64,000 bases of DNA from an uncultured Aquimarina sp. (GCA_947496705.1 CANMDW010000003.1:467622-531621), one strand, 5' to 3'. Numbered from the stretch's first letter, positions 44,453 through 52,724 are shown. Made by a program: numbers and translations. The notes: generated from the sequence alone by a model not told the origin.

Positions 44453-45496
44453 TTACCCTAACTTCATTCTGGAGGCTGTTCTTTGAACAGGACGATTTGC
44501 TTCTTCCCATATAGCTCGATACTCAAACTTTTCTTTTTTCATACATGCTTTTATCTGATCATAAGTTAGGTTATGTTTTGTTGTAATCTCTTTAATATTT
44601 CGTAAATCTCCTTTTCCTTTGCTCTTTACTTTGTTTACTTCTTCCCGTGCATTCATGGACTCAATACACCTATCCATCCAATTTATTACCATTGCCTCAA
44701 CAGTAGGTATTTTTGTTCCAGGGTGCAAGTCTTTTATAGTGCTCATTTCTGCCCGATGTCCTTCTTTTACATTCTGATTTATATTTTTTGTAACAAGATT
44801 TACTAATTCAATTTTTACGTTTACGGGAATTGCTTTACCAGGACGAGGCTCATATTTTTCTTCAAAGTTAAACGAGGTAATGCCATCGTCTCCTTTATTA
44901 AATTTTGATCCTTTCATATTTTTAAGTGCTTCAACGGCAGCTCGGTAACTTTCAGGAGATAAAAAATCAATGTCAACATCATCGGGTGGTCTGGTAGTGC
45001 CTTTTATAGCTGCGGCATAACTCCCTCCTAGCATATATTGACCTTGTGTTTCAGGATTTCTTTCTAACTCTTTTATAATCAAATTTGTCCTTTTGTTTTT
45101 CAATTTATAGTTAATCAATCCATTTTCTGGATTATTCCCTCCTAATTGTATATCGTTCAAACTTTTTGGCCCTTCAGGATTTATAGGTGCTTCGACTATT
45201 TTTTCTTTTCCTTTTCTATCTTCATTTAATGGTACTGTGAATGCATTAAAAGCTATAGGGTTATTTTCTATTTGTTGTTGTTCTAGCCTTTGTATTACTT
45301 CTTTTATTACCTCATTTGATATTTCTTCTTCTAGTCTTTCTAGAACCTGTTTTATAAGTTCTTTTCGTCGAGCTACCTCTTCTCCTCTATCTTCTGAATA
45401 CAGAAAAGCTAGCTCTTCATCTATCATTTCGTCTAGTTCCCTTTGATTTATCTCTTCTTCTTCTTGCTTTTCTACTTGTTTTTTTCGTGGGGCCAT
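44453..45496 (-). CDS. Nucleotidyltransferase-fold protein with charged N-terminal extension
   Basis: 347 residues. The N-terminus (1-75) is extremely acidic and helical (EKQEEEEINQRELDEMIDEE), followed by a spacer to about 135. A nucleotidyltransferase core then begins with MLGGSYAAAIKGTTRPPDDV and DID, giving the GGS-xn-DxD metal-binding pattern (about residues 155-177). The third strand may carry KIELV. The C-terminus is a basic helical domain. Related folds occur in MNT-type antitoxins, AbiEii-like toxins and effector domains. There is no partner gene next to it. The enzyme activity and target are unknown. Confidence 0.55.
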   Translation of the reverse strand: MAPRKKQVEKQEEEEINQRELDEMIDEELAFLYSEDRGEEVARRKELIKQVLERLEEEISNEVIKEVIQRLEQQQIENNPIAFNAFTVPLNEDRKGKEKIVEAPINPEGPKSLNDIQLGGNNPENGLINYKLKNKRTNLIIKELERNPETQGQYMLGGSYAAAIKGTTRPPDDVDIDFLSPESYRAAVEALKNMKGSKFNKGDDGITSFNFEEKYEPRPGKAIPVNVKIELVNLVTKNINQNVKEGHRAEMSTIKDLHPGTKIPTVEAMVINWMDRCIESMNAREEVNKVKSKGKGDLRNIKEITTKHNLTYDQIKACMKKEKFEYRAIWEEANRPVQRTASRMKLG

Positions 45497-45927
45497 TTTC
45501 TTTCTTTAATGTTGTTGTAAAATCTATATTCACTTATGTGCACAAATCTAATTCTAAGTCCTATATAAAAACAAATATTATGTAATAAGTGGGCGCCTAA
45601 GGTAATAAGTGAGCACTCTAAGGTAATAATAGAAATTATAATGGTTGGAGGAAATATAGTTTTGATAGCACAGAAATCTTTTCCGGGCTTCAAACATGAA
45701 ATAGTGAAATTTTTTCCTGATAGTACAGTTCCGGAATGTTTTTTTATGCCTGGGGTCTAAATCAGTTATATGTTAATTGTTAAACGCTATTATGTGACAA
45801 GCATTCTTAGAAAAAAGCTCACTATCTAACCCCTCACACCTCATATACTCTCCAATTCATTTCCTGATTTCTACTTTCGTTTAACCTCTAACTTCCGACT
45901 TCGTGCTTTCAACTTCCGTCTTCCAAC
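45497..45927. repeat. Gene-free spacer with a short tandem repeat
   Basis: Three partial copies of a ~21-bp unit (GTAATAAGTGGGCGCCTAAG and variants) lie at 45582-45632. The right end (45830-45927) is pyrimidine-rich filler such as AACTTCCGTCTTCCAACTT. No gene is visible. Confidence 0.5.
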
Positions 45928-46158
45928 TTAATACCGAAACTTAAAAAAATCTGAAAGCGAATAATCGAGTGCCCGGCATAGTAGGCGAATTACCTCTACC
46001 GAAGGACGGGTGGCAGCTTTTTCAATATCGATGATGGTACGGTAGCTCACCCCCGATCTGGAAGCAAGTTCTTCTAAGGTCAACCCGGCATCCAACCGTA
46101 AGTTTCGTAGCCTGTTACCCAACATTTCTTTGAATGCATCATCTGTAGCCATCCTCAA
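45928..46158 (-). CDS. Small XRE-family helix-turn-helix regulator
   Basis: 76 residues; Met3 is an equally good start. A single HTH domain (GNRLRNLRLDAGLTLEELAS, then RSGVSYRTIIDIEKAATRPS) fills the protein. It is divergent from two short overlapping ORFs at 46282-46579, an arrangement typical of a self-contained repressor with controlled genes. The intergenic TATTATATTATGCAGTATAT-like AT-rich stretch (about 46225-46250) could hold its operator. It shares no close similarity with the HTH protein at 18-245. Confidence 0.8.
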   Translation of the reverse strand: MRMATDDAFKEMLGNRLRNLRLDAGLTLEELASRSGVSYRTIIDIEKAATRPSVEVIRLLCRALDYSLSDFFKFRY

Positions 46159-46281
46159 AAATGGCTAATTTCTGGCGATCACCATAAGCATCTATTCGTG
46201 AAATGATTTAACATATTGATTTACTTATTATATTATGCAGTATATTGCATAATTTTATATCTTTGTAACACATAAGGATCT

Positions 46282-46449
46282 ATGACGCACGAAGAATTAT
46301 ATTATTATATGCGGGCCTATCAGCAAGAGCATGAATTTAGCAATAAAGGCCAAAGTAATTTTATGGCTATGCTCGAAACCCTAAAGCCAAGTGCCTTAAA
46401 AGAAAAATCTTATAAACAACCACATGATGACCGAGAAACAACTCTATGA
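46282..46449 (+). CDS. Small ORF divergent from the XRE regulator
   Basis: 55 residues starting MTHEELYYYMRAYQQEHEF, with a charged C-terminus. It is the first of two overlapping short frames ending in a terminator, so a real transcript is likely. No family is recognised. The Tyr/Glu/Gln-rich helix is compatible with a small protein-binding factor. Confidence 0.45.
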   Translation: MTHEELYYYMRAYQQEHEFSNKGQSNFMAMLETLKPSALKEKSYKQPHDDRETTL

Positions 46450-46579
46450 ACAACTGATGCATTACAAACGAACCTATGGCCTAACCCAAGAAACTCTACA
46501 ACAATATCAATGGGCACTAGATATCTTAAAACAACACCTCAGCACTAAAATTACTCCCAAAGACCCCTCAACTTCTTAA
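46427..46579 (+). CDS. Second small ORF, overlapping the first
   Basis: 50 residues (an ATG at 46424 gives 51) starting MTEKQLYEQLMHYKRTYGLT, overlapping the end of the preceding ORF by 23 bp in another frame. It resembles the first ORF in style (EELYYYMRAY versus KQLYEQLMHY), suggesting they are diverged duplicates. Its stop lies inside the terminator stem at 46559-46594. Confidence 0.45.
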   Translation: MTEKQLYEQLMHYKRTYGLTQETLQQYQWALDILKQHLSTKITPKDPSTS

Positions 46580-46594
46580 GGTTGGGGGTGTCTT
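46559..46594 (+). terminator. Terminator overlapping the end of the small ORF pair
   Basis: AAAGACCCCTCAAC ... GTTGGGGGTGTCTT forms a 12-14 bp stem with minor mismatches; the TAA of the second ORF is in the loop. It supports transcription of the ORF pair. Confidence 0.6.
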
Positions 46595-46680
46595 ACTCTT
46601 GTTGGGCAAATTCTTCTTATTGAGCTGTAGACAGGACAGGGGGTGTTTTTGATACCTTTTAATATTTGTGGGTACCGTAG

Positions 46681-46755
46681 GATACAGGCTGGCTGGCATA
46701 CCATTTACAGGCACACTAACAGAAAAAAACAAGATGAATTCATAAAATGAATACA
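46681..46755. repeat. Relic related to the inverted-repeat element at 52355
   Basis: GGCTGGCTGGCATACCATTT (46687-46706) is nearly identical to 52399-52417, and AAAAACAAGATGAATTCATA matches the AAAAAGTCAAGACGAGTTC arm there. It looks like a degraded copy of that element. Confidence 0.45.
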
Positions 46756-46768
46756 CCACATCACAGCG

Positions 46769-46817
46769 TTTTAACATTTTATTTGGTAAAAAAGGAACCC
46801 ATAGCTTTTACTTTTAT
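46769..46817 (+). promoter_or_regulatory. Duplicated leader/promoter segment, copy 1
   Basis: GTTTTAACATT...ATTTGG..AAAAAGGAA...ATAGCTTTTACTTTTATG is shared with 49114-49163 in front of the GH92 gene. TACTTTTA could be the minus-7 box. Two genes with similar leaders may be expressed together. Confidence 0.45.
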
Positions 46818-46838
46818 GTGTTATATACTAACACACCA

Positions 46839-47279
46839 ATGAAAGCATTTTTTGAAGATATTTTTGAATATCACCACCATTTTAACCAAAAACTGGCCGA
46901 CCTGTGTATCGAGCAATCCCATAAGATCCCCGACCATATCATCCCTTTGTTTTCGCACAACATCAATGCACATCAAATATGGAATTCGAGAATCCTGAAA
47001 ACCAAAGCTTTGGGGGTGCATAAGGTGCATACACTCGAAAAATGCAAACAGCTCGATCAGGAAAATTATCAGGATACCCTCAATATTCTATCGCAATTCG
47101 AATTGAGTGCCATAATTTCATATCGCACTTCAAAAGGAAAGGAATTCAATAATACAATGCAACAGATTTTGTTTCATGTAGCCAATCATACTACCCATCA
47201 CAGAGGACAAATCATTTGGGAATTAAGACAAAATGGTATCGAACCGATTGTAACCGATTATATATTTTACAAAAGATAA
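46839..47279 (+). CDS. DinB-family protein
   Basis: 146 residues from the ATG at 46839 (an upstream ATG at 46818 lies in the leader). The four-helix DinB/YfiT fold is suggested by the metal-binding His pattern: NINAHQIWNSRIL (His about residue 43) and FHVANHTTHHRGQIIWELRQNGIEP (His about 118, 122). DinB-like proteins include thiol-dependent transferases of Bacillus type. The substrate is unknown. The next gene starts 5 bp later, so it heads a likely operon. Confidence 0.82.
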   Translation: MKAFFEDIFEYHHHFNQKLADLCIEQSHKIPDHIIPLFSHNINAHQIWNSRILKTKALGVHKVHTLEKCKQLDQENYQDTLNILSQFELSAIISYRTSKGKEFNNTMQQILFHVANHTTHHRGQIIWELRQNGIEPIVTDYIFYKR

Positions 47280-47284
47280 TAACT

Positions 47285-48382
47285 ATGAAAAACATCTTTT
47301 TGCTACTAATGCCTCTGGCCATGGCCATCACCTCATGTAAAAACAATCAGGAATATTATATTTGCAAGCCCTGTGGCTTATCTTGTGATAAACTCGCTTT
47401 TTCTGCTCCCGGCACCTGCCCGCACTGCCATATGGACCTGATTAAAAAAAGTGACTTGGAGCGAGAACAGAACCCAGTGCTTAATAAAGTCAATATACAA
47501 ACCGGCTCGGGAGAATTTCTGATCGAAGGTGGTAAAGGAAACACCGATAAAGTCATCAAAATATACTATCACAAGCCAAAAAATTACACTCCCGAATCCA
47601 GGGTATTGATGGTAATTCCCGGAGCAGGAAGAAATGGTGACAGCTATCGCGATGCCTGGATCGAGGAATCCGAAAAGTATGGCGTACTCATCCTCTCCCC
47701 CGTGTATGCCGAAAAAGACTATAGCTTTGAAGCCTATCACCTTGGGGGAGTACTTGCTGATATGAATTTGCGACAAAGTGTTACTTATGTCGAGGGCACC
47801 AATATAGCTCAGTTGAATGAAGACCTGGCTACTTTTAACGTAAATCCCGATCCCCAGACCTGGTTGTTTCAGGATTTCGACAGGATCTTTGACCATGCCA
47901 TGACGGCACTGGGTGGTACTCAAACCCAATATGATATGTTTGGTCACTCGGCCGGAGGACATATCCTGCATCGCATGGCCATTTTTAACCCCCAAAGCAA
48001 AACGCATAGGATTATGGGCGCCAATGCGAGCTTTTACACTCTGCCCGATACTCAGGTAAAATTTCCTTTTGGCATCAAAGACTCCCCTGTCAAAGAAGAA
48101 GACCTTGGTGCCGCTTTTTCCAAAAAACTGGTGGTACTGCTGGGAGCACTGGATAATGAAACCGAAAAAGGAGGCACCATATTACGTTCTGTAACAGCCG
48201 ATACACAGGGAACACACCGATTGGCAAGGGGCACCTTTTTCTTTAATACCAGCAAGGCCAAAGCTGAAGCCTTGGGATTGGATTTTAACTGGGAACTTAA
48301 GATCATTCCCAATACCGGTCACGATCATCAAAAAATGGGAAACGCCGCTGCCGGGTATTTGTATGGCAACAGTAAAAAATGA
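47285..48382 (+). CDS. Lipoprotein with metal-binding ribbon and alpha/beta-hydrolase domain
   Basis: 365 residues from the ATG at 47285. The longer frame from 47216 overlaps the DinB gene. The signal ends in lipobox AITS-Cys. Next comes a Cys-rich ribbon (CKPCGLSCDKLAFSAPGTCP and CHMDLIKK), like the heavy-metal-binding module of CusB/CopZ-type proteins. An alpha/beta hydrolase follows, with oxyanion region VIPGAGRNGDSYRD, nucleophile GHSAGGH, and a likely catalytic His in PNTGHDHQKMGN. Related enzymes are esterases or depolymerases. The combination of ribbon and esterase is uncommon. Its TGA overlaps the next ATG. Confidence 0.78.
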   Translation: MKNIFLLLMPLAMAITSCKNNQEYYICKPCGLSCDKLAFSAPGTCPHCHMDLIKKSDLEREQNPVLNKVNIQTGSGEFLIEGGKGNTDKVIKIYYHKPKNYTPESRVLMVIPGAGRNGDSYRDAWIEESEKYGVLILSPVYAEKDYSFEAYHLGGVLADMNLRQSVTYVEGTNIAQLNEDLATFNVNPDPQTWLFQDFDRIFDHAMTALGGTQTQYDMFGHSAGGHILHRMAIFNPQSKTHRIMGANASFYTLPDTQVKFPFGIKDSPVKEEDLGAAFSKKLVVLLGALDNETEKGGTILRSVTADTQGTHRLARGTFFFNTSKAKAEALGLDFNWELKIIPNTGHDHQKMGNAAAGYLYGNSKK

Positions 48383-48798
48383 TTACCCCTATTCAAATAA
48401 CTCAAACAAACAAGGGGCTCATTAATGAGTATGAAGGCCATATCACTTTTGTTACCCACAACAAAGAATTACTGGGCAGGGCTATATTAAATCCAGAAGA
48501 ATGGGCTGCAATCAAAGTAATGAAAACATATGAGGTAGCTCTTGAATTTTTACGCTATGGGAAATACTGTATAGATAGTGATAAAACCACTCGGAGATAT
48601 ACATATCTCTCTGGAATAAATTATCAAATTGAGGGAATTATAACAAGTGTTCGCGAGAGCACTCTTTTTGTAAATTGTGGTTTTAGTATAGAAGTCGACC
48701 TGGATTTGAGTGCTGCAGAGAACTTTACATATAGTAATCACCTTTTGGGGAAGCATATTAGCATAGAAGGATGTTTTGAAATCGACTTTGACATATGA
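48379..48798 (+). CDS. Unknown protein coupled to the esterase lipoprotein
   Basis: 139 residues, no signal or membrane segment. It is mostly beta-strand by appearance (INYQIEGIITSVRESTLFVN then CGFSIEVDLDLS), perhaps a small OB-like or beta-barrel fold. No family is recognised. ATGA overlaps link it to the genes on both sides, so it is translated as part of a coupled set with the esterase lipoprotein and the RidA-like remnant. Confidence 0.6.
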   Translation: MITPIQITQTNKGLINEYEGHITFVTHNKELLGRAILNPEEWAAIKVMKTYEVALEFLRYGKYCIDSDKTTRRYTYLSGINYQIEGIITSVRESTLFVNCGFSIEVDLDLSAAENFTYSNHLLGKHISIEGCFEIDFDI

Positions 48799-49109
48799 GT
48801 ACTAAAAAATGTATTACAAAAGGAGAAGGGTTGCCAAAATGGTCAAATCCCATATCTCATGCTGTAGTGGTAAACAATATGTGTTTTGTGAGCAGGCAGT
48901 TGTCTGTAGATGCCGATGGTAATTATATTTCGGGAAGTATATTGAAGGAGGCAAAACCTGCCTTTTCTAACTTCTTCGCAGCTTTAGAAAATGCCGGATT
49001 TGATAAATCCGATATGGTATTTATCGATATTGCTTTTGATGATTTAAGTGACCTGCCCGAAATAAATCAGCTGTATATCCCCCGGCAGACCTCATCCAGA
49101 TGTGCTTAG
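48795..49109 (+). CDS. RidA-family protein, C-terminally truncated
   Basis: 104 residues. The RidA/YjgF core is clear up to ENAGFDKSDMVFIDIAFDDL and PEINQLYI. It then ends in an unrelated PRQTSSRCA instead of the usual FPxxxPARTxxxVxxLPxGxxVEIExxA segment. The missing part includes the conserved Arg (Arg105 of E. coli RidA) that binds the substrate carboxylate, so imine-deaminase activity is unlikely. The truncation point lies just before the duplicated leader of the GH92 gene at 49114, suggesting a rearrangement. It could be a pseudogene or a reduced binding protein. Confidence 0.65.
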   Translation: MSTKKCITKGEGLPKWSNPISHAVVVNNMCFVSRQLSVDADGNYISGSILKEAKPAFSNFFAALENAGFDKSDMVFIDIAFDDLSDLPEINQLYIPRQTSSRCA

Positions 49110-49113
49110 GGAG

Positions 49114-49163
49114 GTTTTAACATTATATTTCATATAAAAGGAATTATAGCTTTTATTTTTATG
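49114..49163 (+). promoter_or_regulatory. Duplicated leader/promoter segment, copy 2 (GH92)
   Basis: GTTTTAACATTATATTTCAT, AAAAGGAATTATAGCTTTTA and TTTTTATG align with 46769-46817 in front of the DinB gene. It starts right after the truncated RidA stop. Confidence 0.45.
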
Positions 49164-49196
49164 GTCATACAACCACAAATCACAGAACCAATAAAA

Positions 49197-51524
49197 ATGA
49201 AACAACTTATTACACTAATCACAGTGCTACTGGCACTGTATTCCTGTAAAGACCAACATATAGTAAACAAACTTCCTCCTTTACCCAAAAAAGATGTTAC
49301 CCAATATGTAAATCCTTTTATCGGCACCAGTAAAATGGGCCATACCTTTCCTGGTGCAACTGCGCCTTTTGGCATGGTACAGCTCAGCCCGCAAACCAAT
49401 TTTGAGGTGATGTATGATCCCGATGGCCGTTATAACCCAAAAACTTATGAATATTGTGCAGGATACCAGTATAAAGATACTACGATCATTGGTTTTGCGC
49501 ATACCAATTTCAGTGGCACAGGACATTCAGATCTGGGGGATTTTCTGGTGATGCCCACTACCGGAGACCTGGTGCTCGATCCTTTACAAACCGAAACCGG
49601 TGGTAAAGGGTTTTACTCCACGTTTTCTCATGATCAGGAATCTGCTTCGCCGGGATACTACAATGTGCAGCTGGACGATTACAACATTACCGCTGCACTT
49701 ACGGCCAGTGAACGTGTGGGGTTTCATCAATACACATTTCCCAAAACCGATAACGCTCATATTATTCTGGATCTGGTATATAATGTATATCATCACGACG
49801 ATAAAAATGTATGGACCTTCATTCGGGTAGAAAACGATTCGCTGGTTACCGGCTACAGGCAAACCAAAGGCTGGGCACGTACCAAAAAAGTGTTTTTTGC
49901 CATGCAATTCTCGAAACCTTTTAAAAGCTACGGGCATAAAAAATATGATGCCAAAGGCTATGATGGTTTTTACAGGCGTTTTGACCAGACCCAAAACTTT
50001 CCGGAAATGGCAGGAAAAAATATTCGTGCCTATTTCAATTTTGATACAGAAAAAGACGAAAATATATATATCAAATTTGCCCTGTCTTCGGTGAGTACAG
50101 CCGGGGCGTTAAAGAATCTAGATGCCGAAATCCCTCATTGGGATTTTGAAAAAACCAAAGCAGTCACCAAAGAAAAATGGAATACAGAACTTTCTAAAAT
50201 TGATGTTACCACCATTTCAGAAGATCATAAAACCACATTTTATACCGCGTTGTACCATACGATGTTAAGTCCGATCCTATATGAAGATGTCGACGGGCAA
50301 TACCGCGGTTTGGATCAGAATATCCACACTTCAGATGGATTTACAAATTATTCTATTTTTTCCCTCTGGGATACCTATCGCGCGCTGCATCCTTTATTCA
50401 ATATTACCCAGCCAGATCGCAATAATGATATGATACAATCTATGCTGGCACACCACGATCAAAGTGTACACCATATGCTACCTATCTGGAGTCATTATGC
50501 CAATGAAAACTGGTGTATGATCGGGTATCATGCTACTTCGGTGATTGCAGATGCCATGATCAAAAAGGTGGGAGATTTTGATACAAAACATGCCTTGCAG
50601 GCTTCGGTAAATACAGCAAGCGTTTCTTATTTTGATGGTTTAGGAGAATACATAAAATACCACTATGTCCCCGAAGACAAGAGCCATTCTTCGGTTTCCA
50701 AAACCCTGGAATTGGCCTACAACGATTGGTGTATTGCACAAATGGCCAACCATAACGGGGATACAGCAACAGAAAGTAAATTTCTGCAGCGATCTGCATA
50801 TTACAAAAATGTATATGACCCTGCCATCGGGTATATGCGACCCAAACTGGCTGATGGTACCTTTAAAAAGGAATTTGATCCTCTCGACACACACGGACAA
50901 GGTTTTATAGAAGGAAATGCCTGGAATTATGGCTTGTATGTACCTCATCAACTCGATGATATGGTGGGTATGATGGGCGGAAAAGAACGGTTTAGCCAGC
51001 ATCTGGATTCTTTATTTACGATGGAACTGGAAGATAAATATATCGAAAAGCACGAAGACATCACCCGCGACGGCATTATTGGAAATTATGTGCATGGCAA
51101 CGAACCAGGGCATCATATCCCGTATTTGTATAACTGGGCAGGAAAACCTCATAAAACACAAGAACGTGTGCGCATGATTATGGAAACCATGTATGGCCCA
51201 AAGGTAGATGGCTTATGTGGCAATGATGATGCCGGACAAATGAGTGCCTGGTATGTTTTTAGTAGTCTAGGGTTTTATCCCGTTACCCCTGGATCTCAAT
51301 ACTATGCTATAGGAAGCCCGTTGATTAAAGAAGCTACTATTCAGTTAAACAACGGAAAAACCTTAACCATTACAGCAAAAAATCAAAGCAAAGACAATGT
51401 CTATGTAGATAAGGTTATGGTGAATGGAAAAACTATAGAAGGCAACTTATTATCGCATAACGATATAATACAAGGAGGAACCATTATATTTGAAATGAAT
51501 GATAGTTTGAAGGGTAATAAATAA
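49197..51524 (+). CDS. GH92-family alpha-mannosidase lipoprotein
   Basis: 775 residues from the ATG at 49197; an in-frame ATG at 49161 precedes the signal and was not chosen. The signal ends in lipobox ALYS-Cys. GH92 signatures are strong: YVNPFIGTSKMGHTFPGATA, FAHTNFSGTGHSDLGDF, ENWCMIGYHATSVIADA, EGNAWNYGLYVPHQL and GNDDAGQMSAWYVFSSLG near the end. GH92 enzymes are calcium-dependent exo-alpha-mannosidases (often alpha-1,2) acting on N-glycans or yeast-type mannan. It is a lipid-anchored enzyme of glycan breakdown, but there is no SusC/SusD pair nearby. Confidence 0.95.
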   Translation: MKQLITLITVLLALYSCKDQHIVNKLPPLPKKDVTQYVNPFIGTSKMGHTFPGATAPFGMVQLSPQTNFEVMYDPDGRYNPKTYEYCAGYQYKDTTIIGFAHTNFSGTGHSDLGDFLVMPTTGDLVLDPLQTETGGKGFYSTFSHDQESASPGYYNVQLDDYNITAALTASERVGFHQYTFPKTDNAHIILDLVYNVYHHDDKNVWTFIRVENDSLVTGYRQTKGWARTKKVFFAMQFSKPFKSYGHKKYDAKGYDGFYRRFDQTQNFPEMAGKNIRAYFNFDTEKDENIYIKFALSSVSTAGALKNLDAEIPHWDFEKTKAVTKEKWNTELSKIDVTTISEDHKTTFYTALYHTMLSPILYEDVDGQYRGLDQNIHTSDGFTNYSIFSLWDTYRALHPLFNITQPDRNNDMIQSMLAHHDQSVHHMLPIWSHYANENWCMIGYHATSVIADAMIKKVGDFDTKHALQASVNTASVSYFDGLGEYIKYHYVPEDKSHSSVSKTLELAYNDWCIAQMANHNGDTATESKFLQRSAYYKNVYDPAIGYMRPKLADGTFKKEFDPLDTHGQGFIEGNAWNYGLYVPHQLDDMVGMMGGKERFSQHLDSLFTMELEDKYIEKHEDITRDGIIGNYVHGNEPGHHIPYLYNWAGKPHKTQERVRMIMETMYGPKVDGLCGNDDAGQMSAWYVFSSLGFYPVTPGSQYYAIGSPLIKEATIQLNNGKTLTITAKNQSKDNVYVDKVMVNGKTIEGNLLSHNDIIQGGTIIFEMNDSLKGNK

Positions 51525-51543
51525 CGGTACTTAACATCAAGAT

Positions 51544-51939
51544 TTGAAAAAAATAATACTGGCATCTATCATCACCATACTGTTAAGCAGTATCGTTACT
51601 TATTATATTTTGGGTATTGAATATACCATAGACCCCATGGTTGAAAATACCCTGAGCAATGAACAGAGAAATACCTTGCTGCTGAAATCATTTATCATGG
51701 CGTTTCTCTATTTTTTTGCATTGATCACACTGCCGTTTTTATGGATACACATGATTAAATGGTTCAACCTAAAAGAAGCCGATTGGTGGAAAGCTTTTAT
51801 CGGGTTGGAATTATTTTCACTGATCTTTTCTTATCTTAGTACTCCACCAGATATGGTTTCAACTGTATTATTTTTTCTGATCTGCCAACCCATTGTAATT
51901 ATAAATACAGTTATTTTGATACGAAAACTAAGAACATAG
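51544..51939 (+). CDS. Small four-helix membrane protein, unknown function
   Basis: 131 residues from a TTG start, 20 bp after the GH92 stop. There are four hydrophobic segments (about residues 3-22, 48-70, 85-103, 107-125). No motif is recognised. Its position suggests co-transcription with the mannosidase, but a functional link is not evident. Confidence 0.65.
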   Translation: MKKIILASIITILLSSIVTYYILGIEYTIDPMVENTLSNEQRNTLLLKSFIMAFLYFFALITLPFLWIHMIKWFNLKEADWWKAFIGLELFSLIFSYLSTPPDMVSTVLFFLICQPIVIINTVILIRKLRT

Positions 51940-51954
51940 TACAAAATCGAGGAT

Positions 51955-52290
51955 ATGTGGAAGGAAAAACTGAAATTCTATGATAAGCTAATAGACACCA
52001 ATCCAAATTTTGAAAGAAAGGGAAAAACGATGCCCTATACTTCGGCCAATGGGTATATGTTCTCGCAGTTAAACAAAGCCGGTGAAATTGGTATTCGATT
52101 GCCAAAAGAACAAGGAGCACAATTCATGAAGGAACATGAAACCACTGTGTTCAAATCATATGGTGCGGTAATGAAAGAATATGTACTGGTTCCCGAAAAA
52201 CTATGGGAAGATCTGGAGCTACTTTCCTCCTATTTGAATGATGCTTATGTATATGTAATGTCACTACCTCAAAAAAGATCGAAGAAGTAG
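51955..52290 (+). CDS. TfoX/Sxy N-terminal-like protein
   Basis: 111 residues. The core NGYMFSQLNKAGEIGIRLPK then GAVMKEYVLVPEKLWEDLEL and the AYVYVMSLPQKRSKK end follow the TfoX N-terminal pattern (xMFGGxxF, LxLRxxx, GxxMKxYxxxP, SLP). TfoX/Sxy regulates competence in Gammaproteobacteria; Bacteroidota single-domain versions have no established role. It lies 15 bp after the membrane-protein gene. The assignment is by pattern only. Confidence 0.65.
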   Translation: MWKEKLKFYDKLIDTNPNFERKGKTMPYTSANGYMFSQLNKAGEIGIRLPKEQGAQFMKEHETTVFKSYGAVMKEYVLVPEKLWEDLELLSSYLNDAYVYVMSLPQKRSKK

Positions 52291-52354
52291 TGGTAAAAAA
52301 TTTAAAGTAAAAACCTTAACGTATCCCCAGTTTTTTGCTAACCACCTGTTTTAT

Positions 52355-52457
52355 AAACTTGTCTTGACTTTTTATTTTACCTGCGAAAATCATATTGCTG
52401 CTGGCTGGCATACCATTTTAGGCAGGCTCGGTTAAAAACAAAAAGTCAAGACGAGTT
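52355..52457. repeat. Miniature inverted-repeat element, AAACTTGTCTTGACTTTTT family (copy 2)
   Basis: Arms AAACTTGTCTTGACTTTTT (52355-52373) and AAAAAGTCAAGACGAGTT (52440-52457) pair with one or two mismatches. The core includes GCTGGCTGGCATACCATTTT, shared with 46687-46706. It is the same family as 24133-24208 and lies in the 434-bp gene-free stretch 52291-52724. Confidence 0.6.
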
Positions 52458-52532
52458 CTATGTAAAAAAGAATTCTTATCTTCAATACAACTTCGTAAAC
52501 ACCACATTTTACCATCGGTTTGTGTAAAGTGT

Positions 52533-52549
52533 TATATCATTATGATATA
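52533..52549. promoter_or_regulatory. Perfect 17-bp AT palindrome
   Basis: TATATCAT-T-ATGATATA is a perfect odd palindrome in the gene-free stretch before the membrane gene at 52725. It resembles a repressor operator, but no regulator is adjacent. Confidence 0.3.
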
Positions 52550-52610
52550 GATTACCTCTTCATACTATCTGTCAAAAGACCCATTGATTTCTTTATGGAA
52601 ATCAGGATGA

Positions 52611-52663
52611 ATACCATTTCTCATATACAACTCAAGATGAGTTCATAAAATCAGAACTGGTAT
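52611..52663. repeat. Short inverted repeat ATACCATTTCT
   Basis: ATACCATTTCT ... AGAACTGGTAT (10 of 11 pair) encloses AACTCaagatGAGTT. The outer ATACCATTTC matches the end of element B at 32687, so it may be a related short derivative. Confidence 0.4.
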
Positions 52664-52724
52664 AAAATACTATTCTCAAACTATATAGCATTATTTGGGA
52701 TGCTGCAAAAAAACTAGCAATAAA

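Noticed and set aside
44453..46158. NTase-fold protein and XRE regulator as a toxin-antitoxin or defence pair
   Set aside because: They are separated by 431 bp of repeat-containing spacer with separate transcription, and the XRE gene has its own divergent partners.
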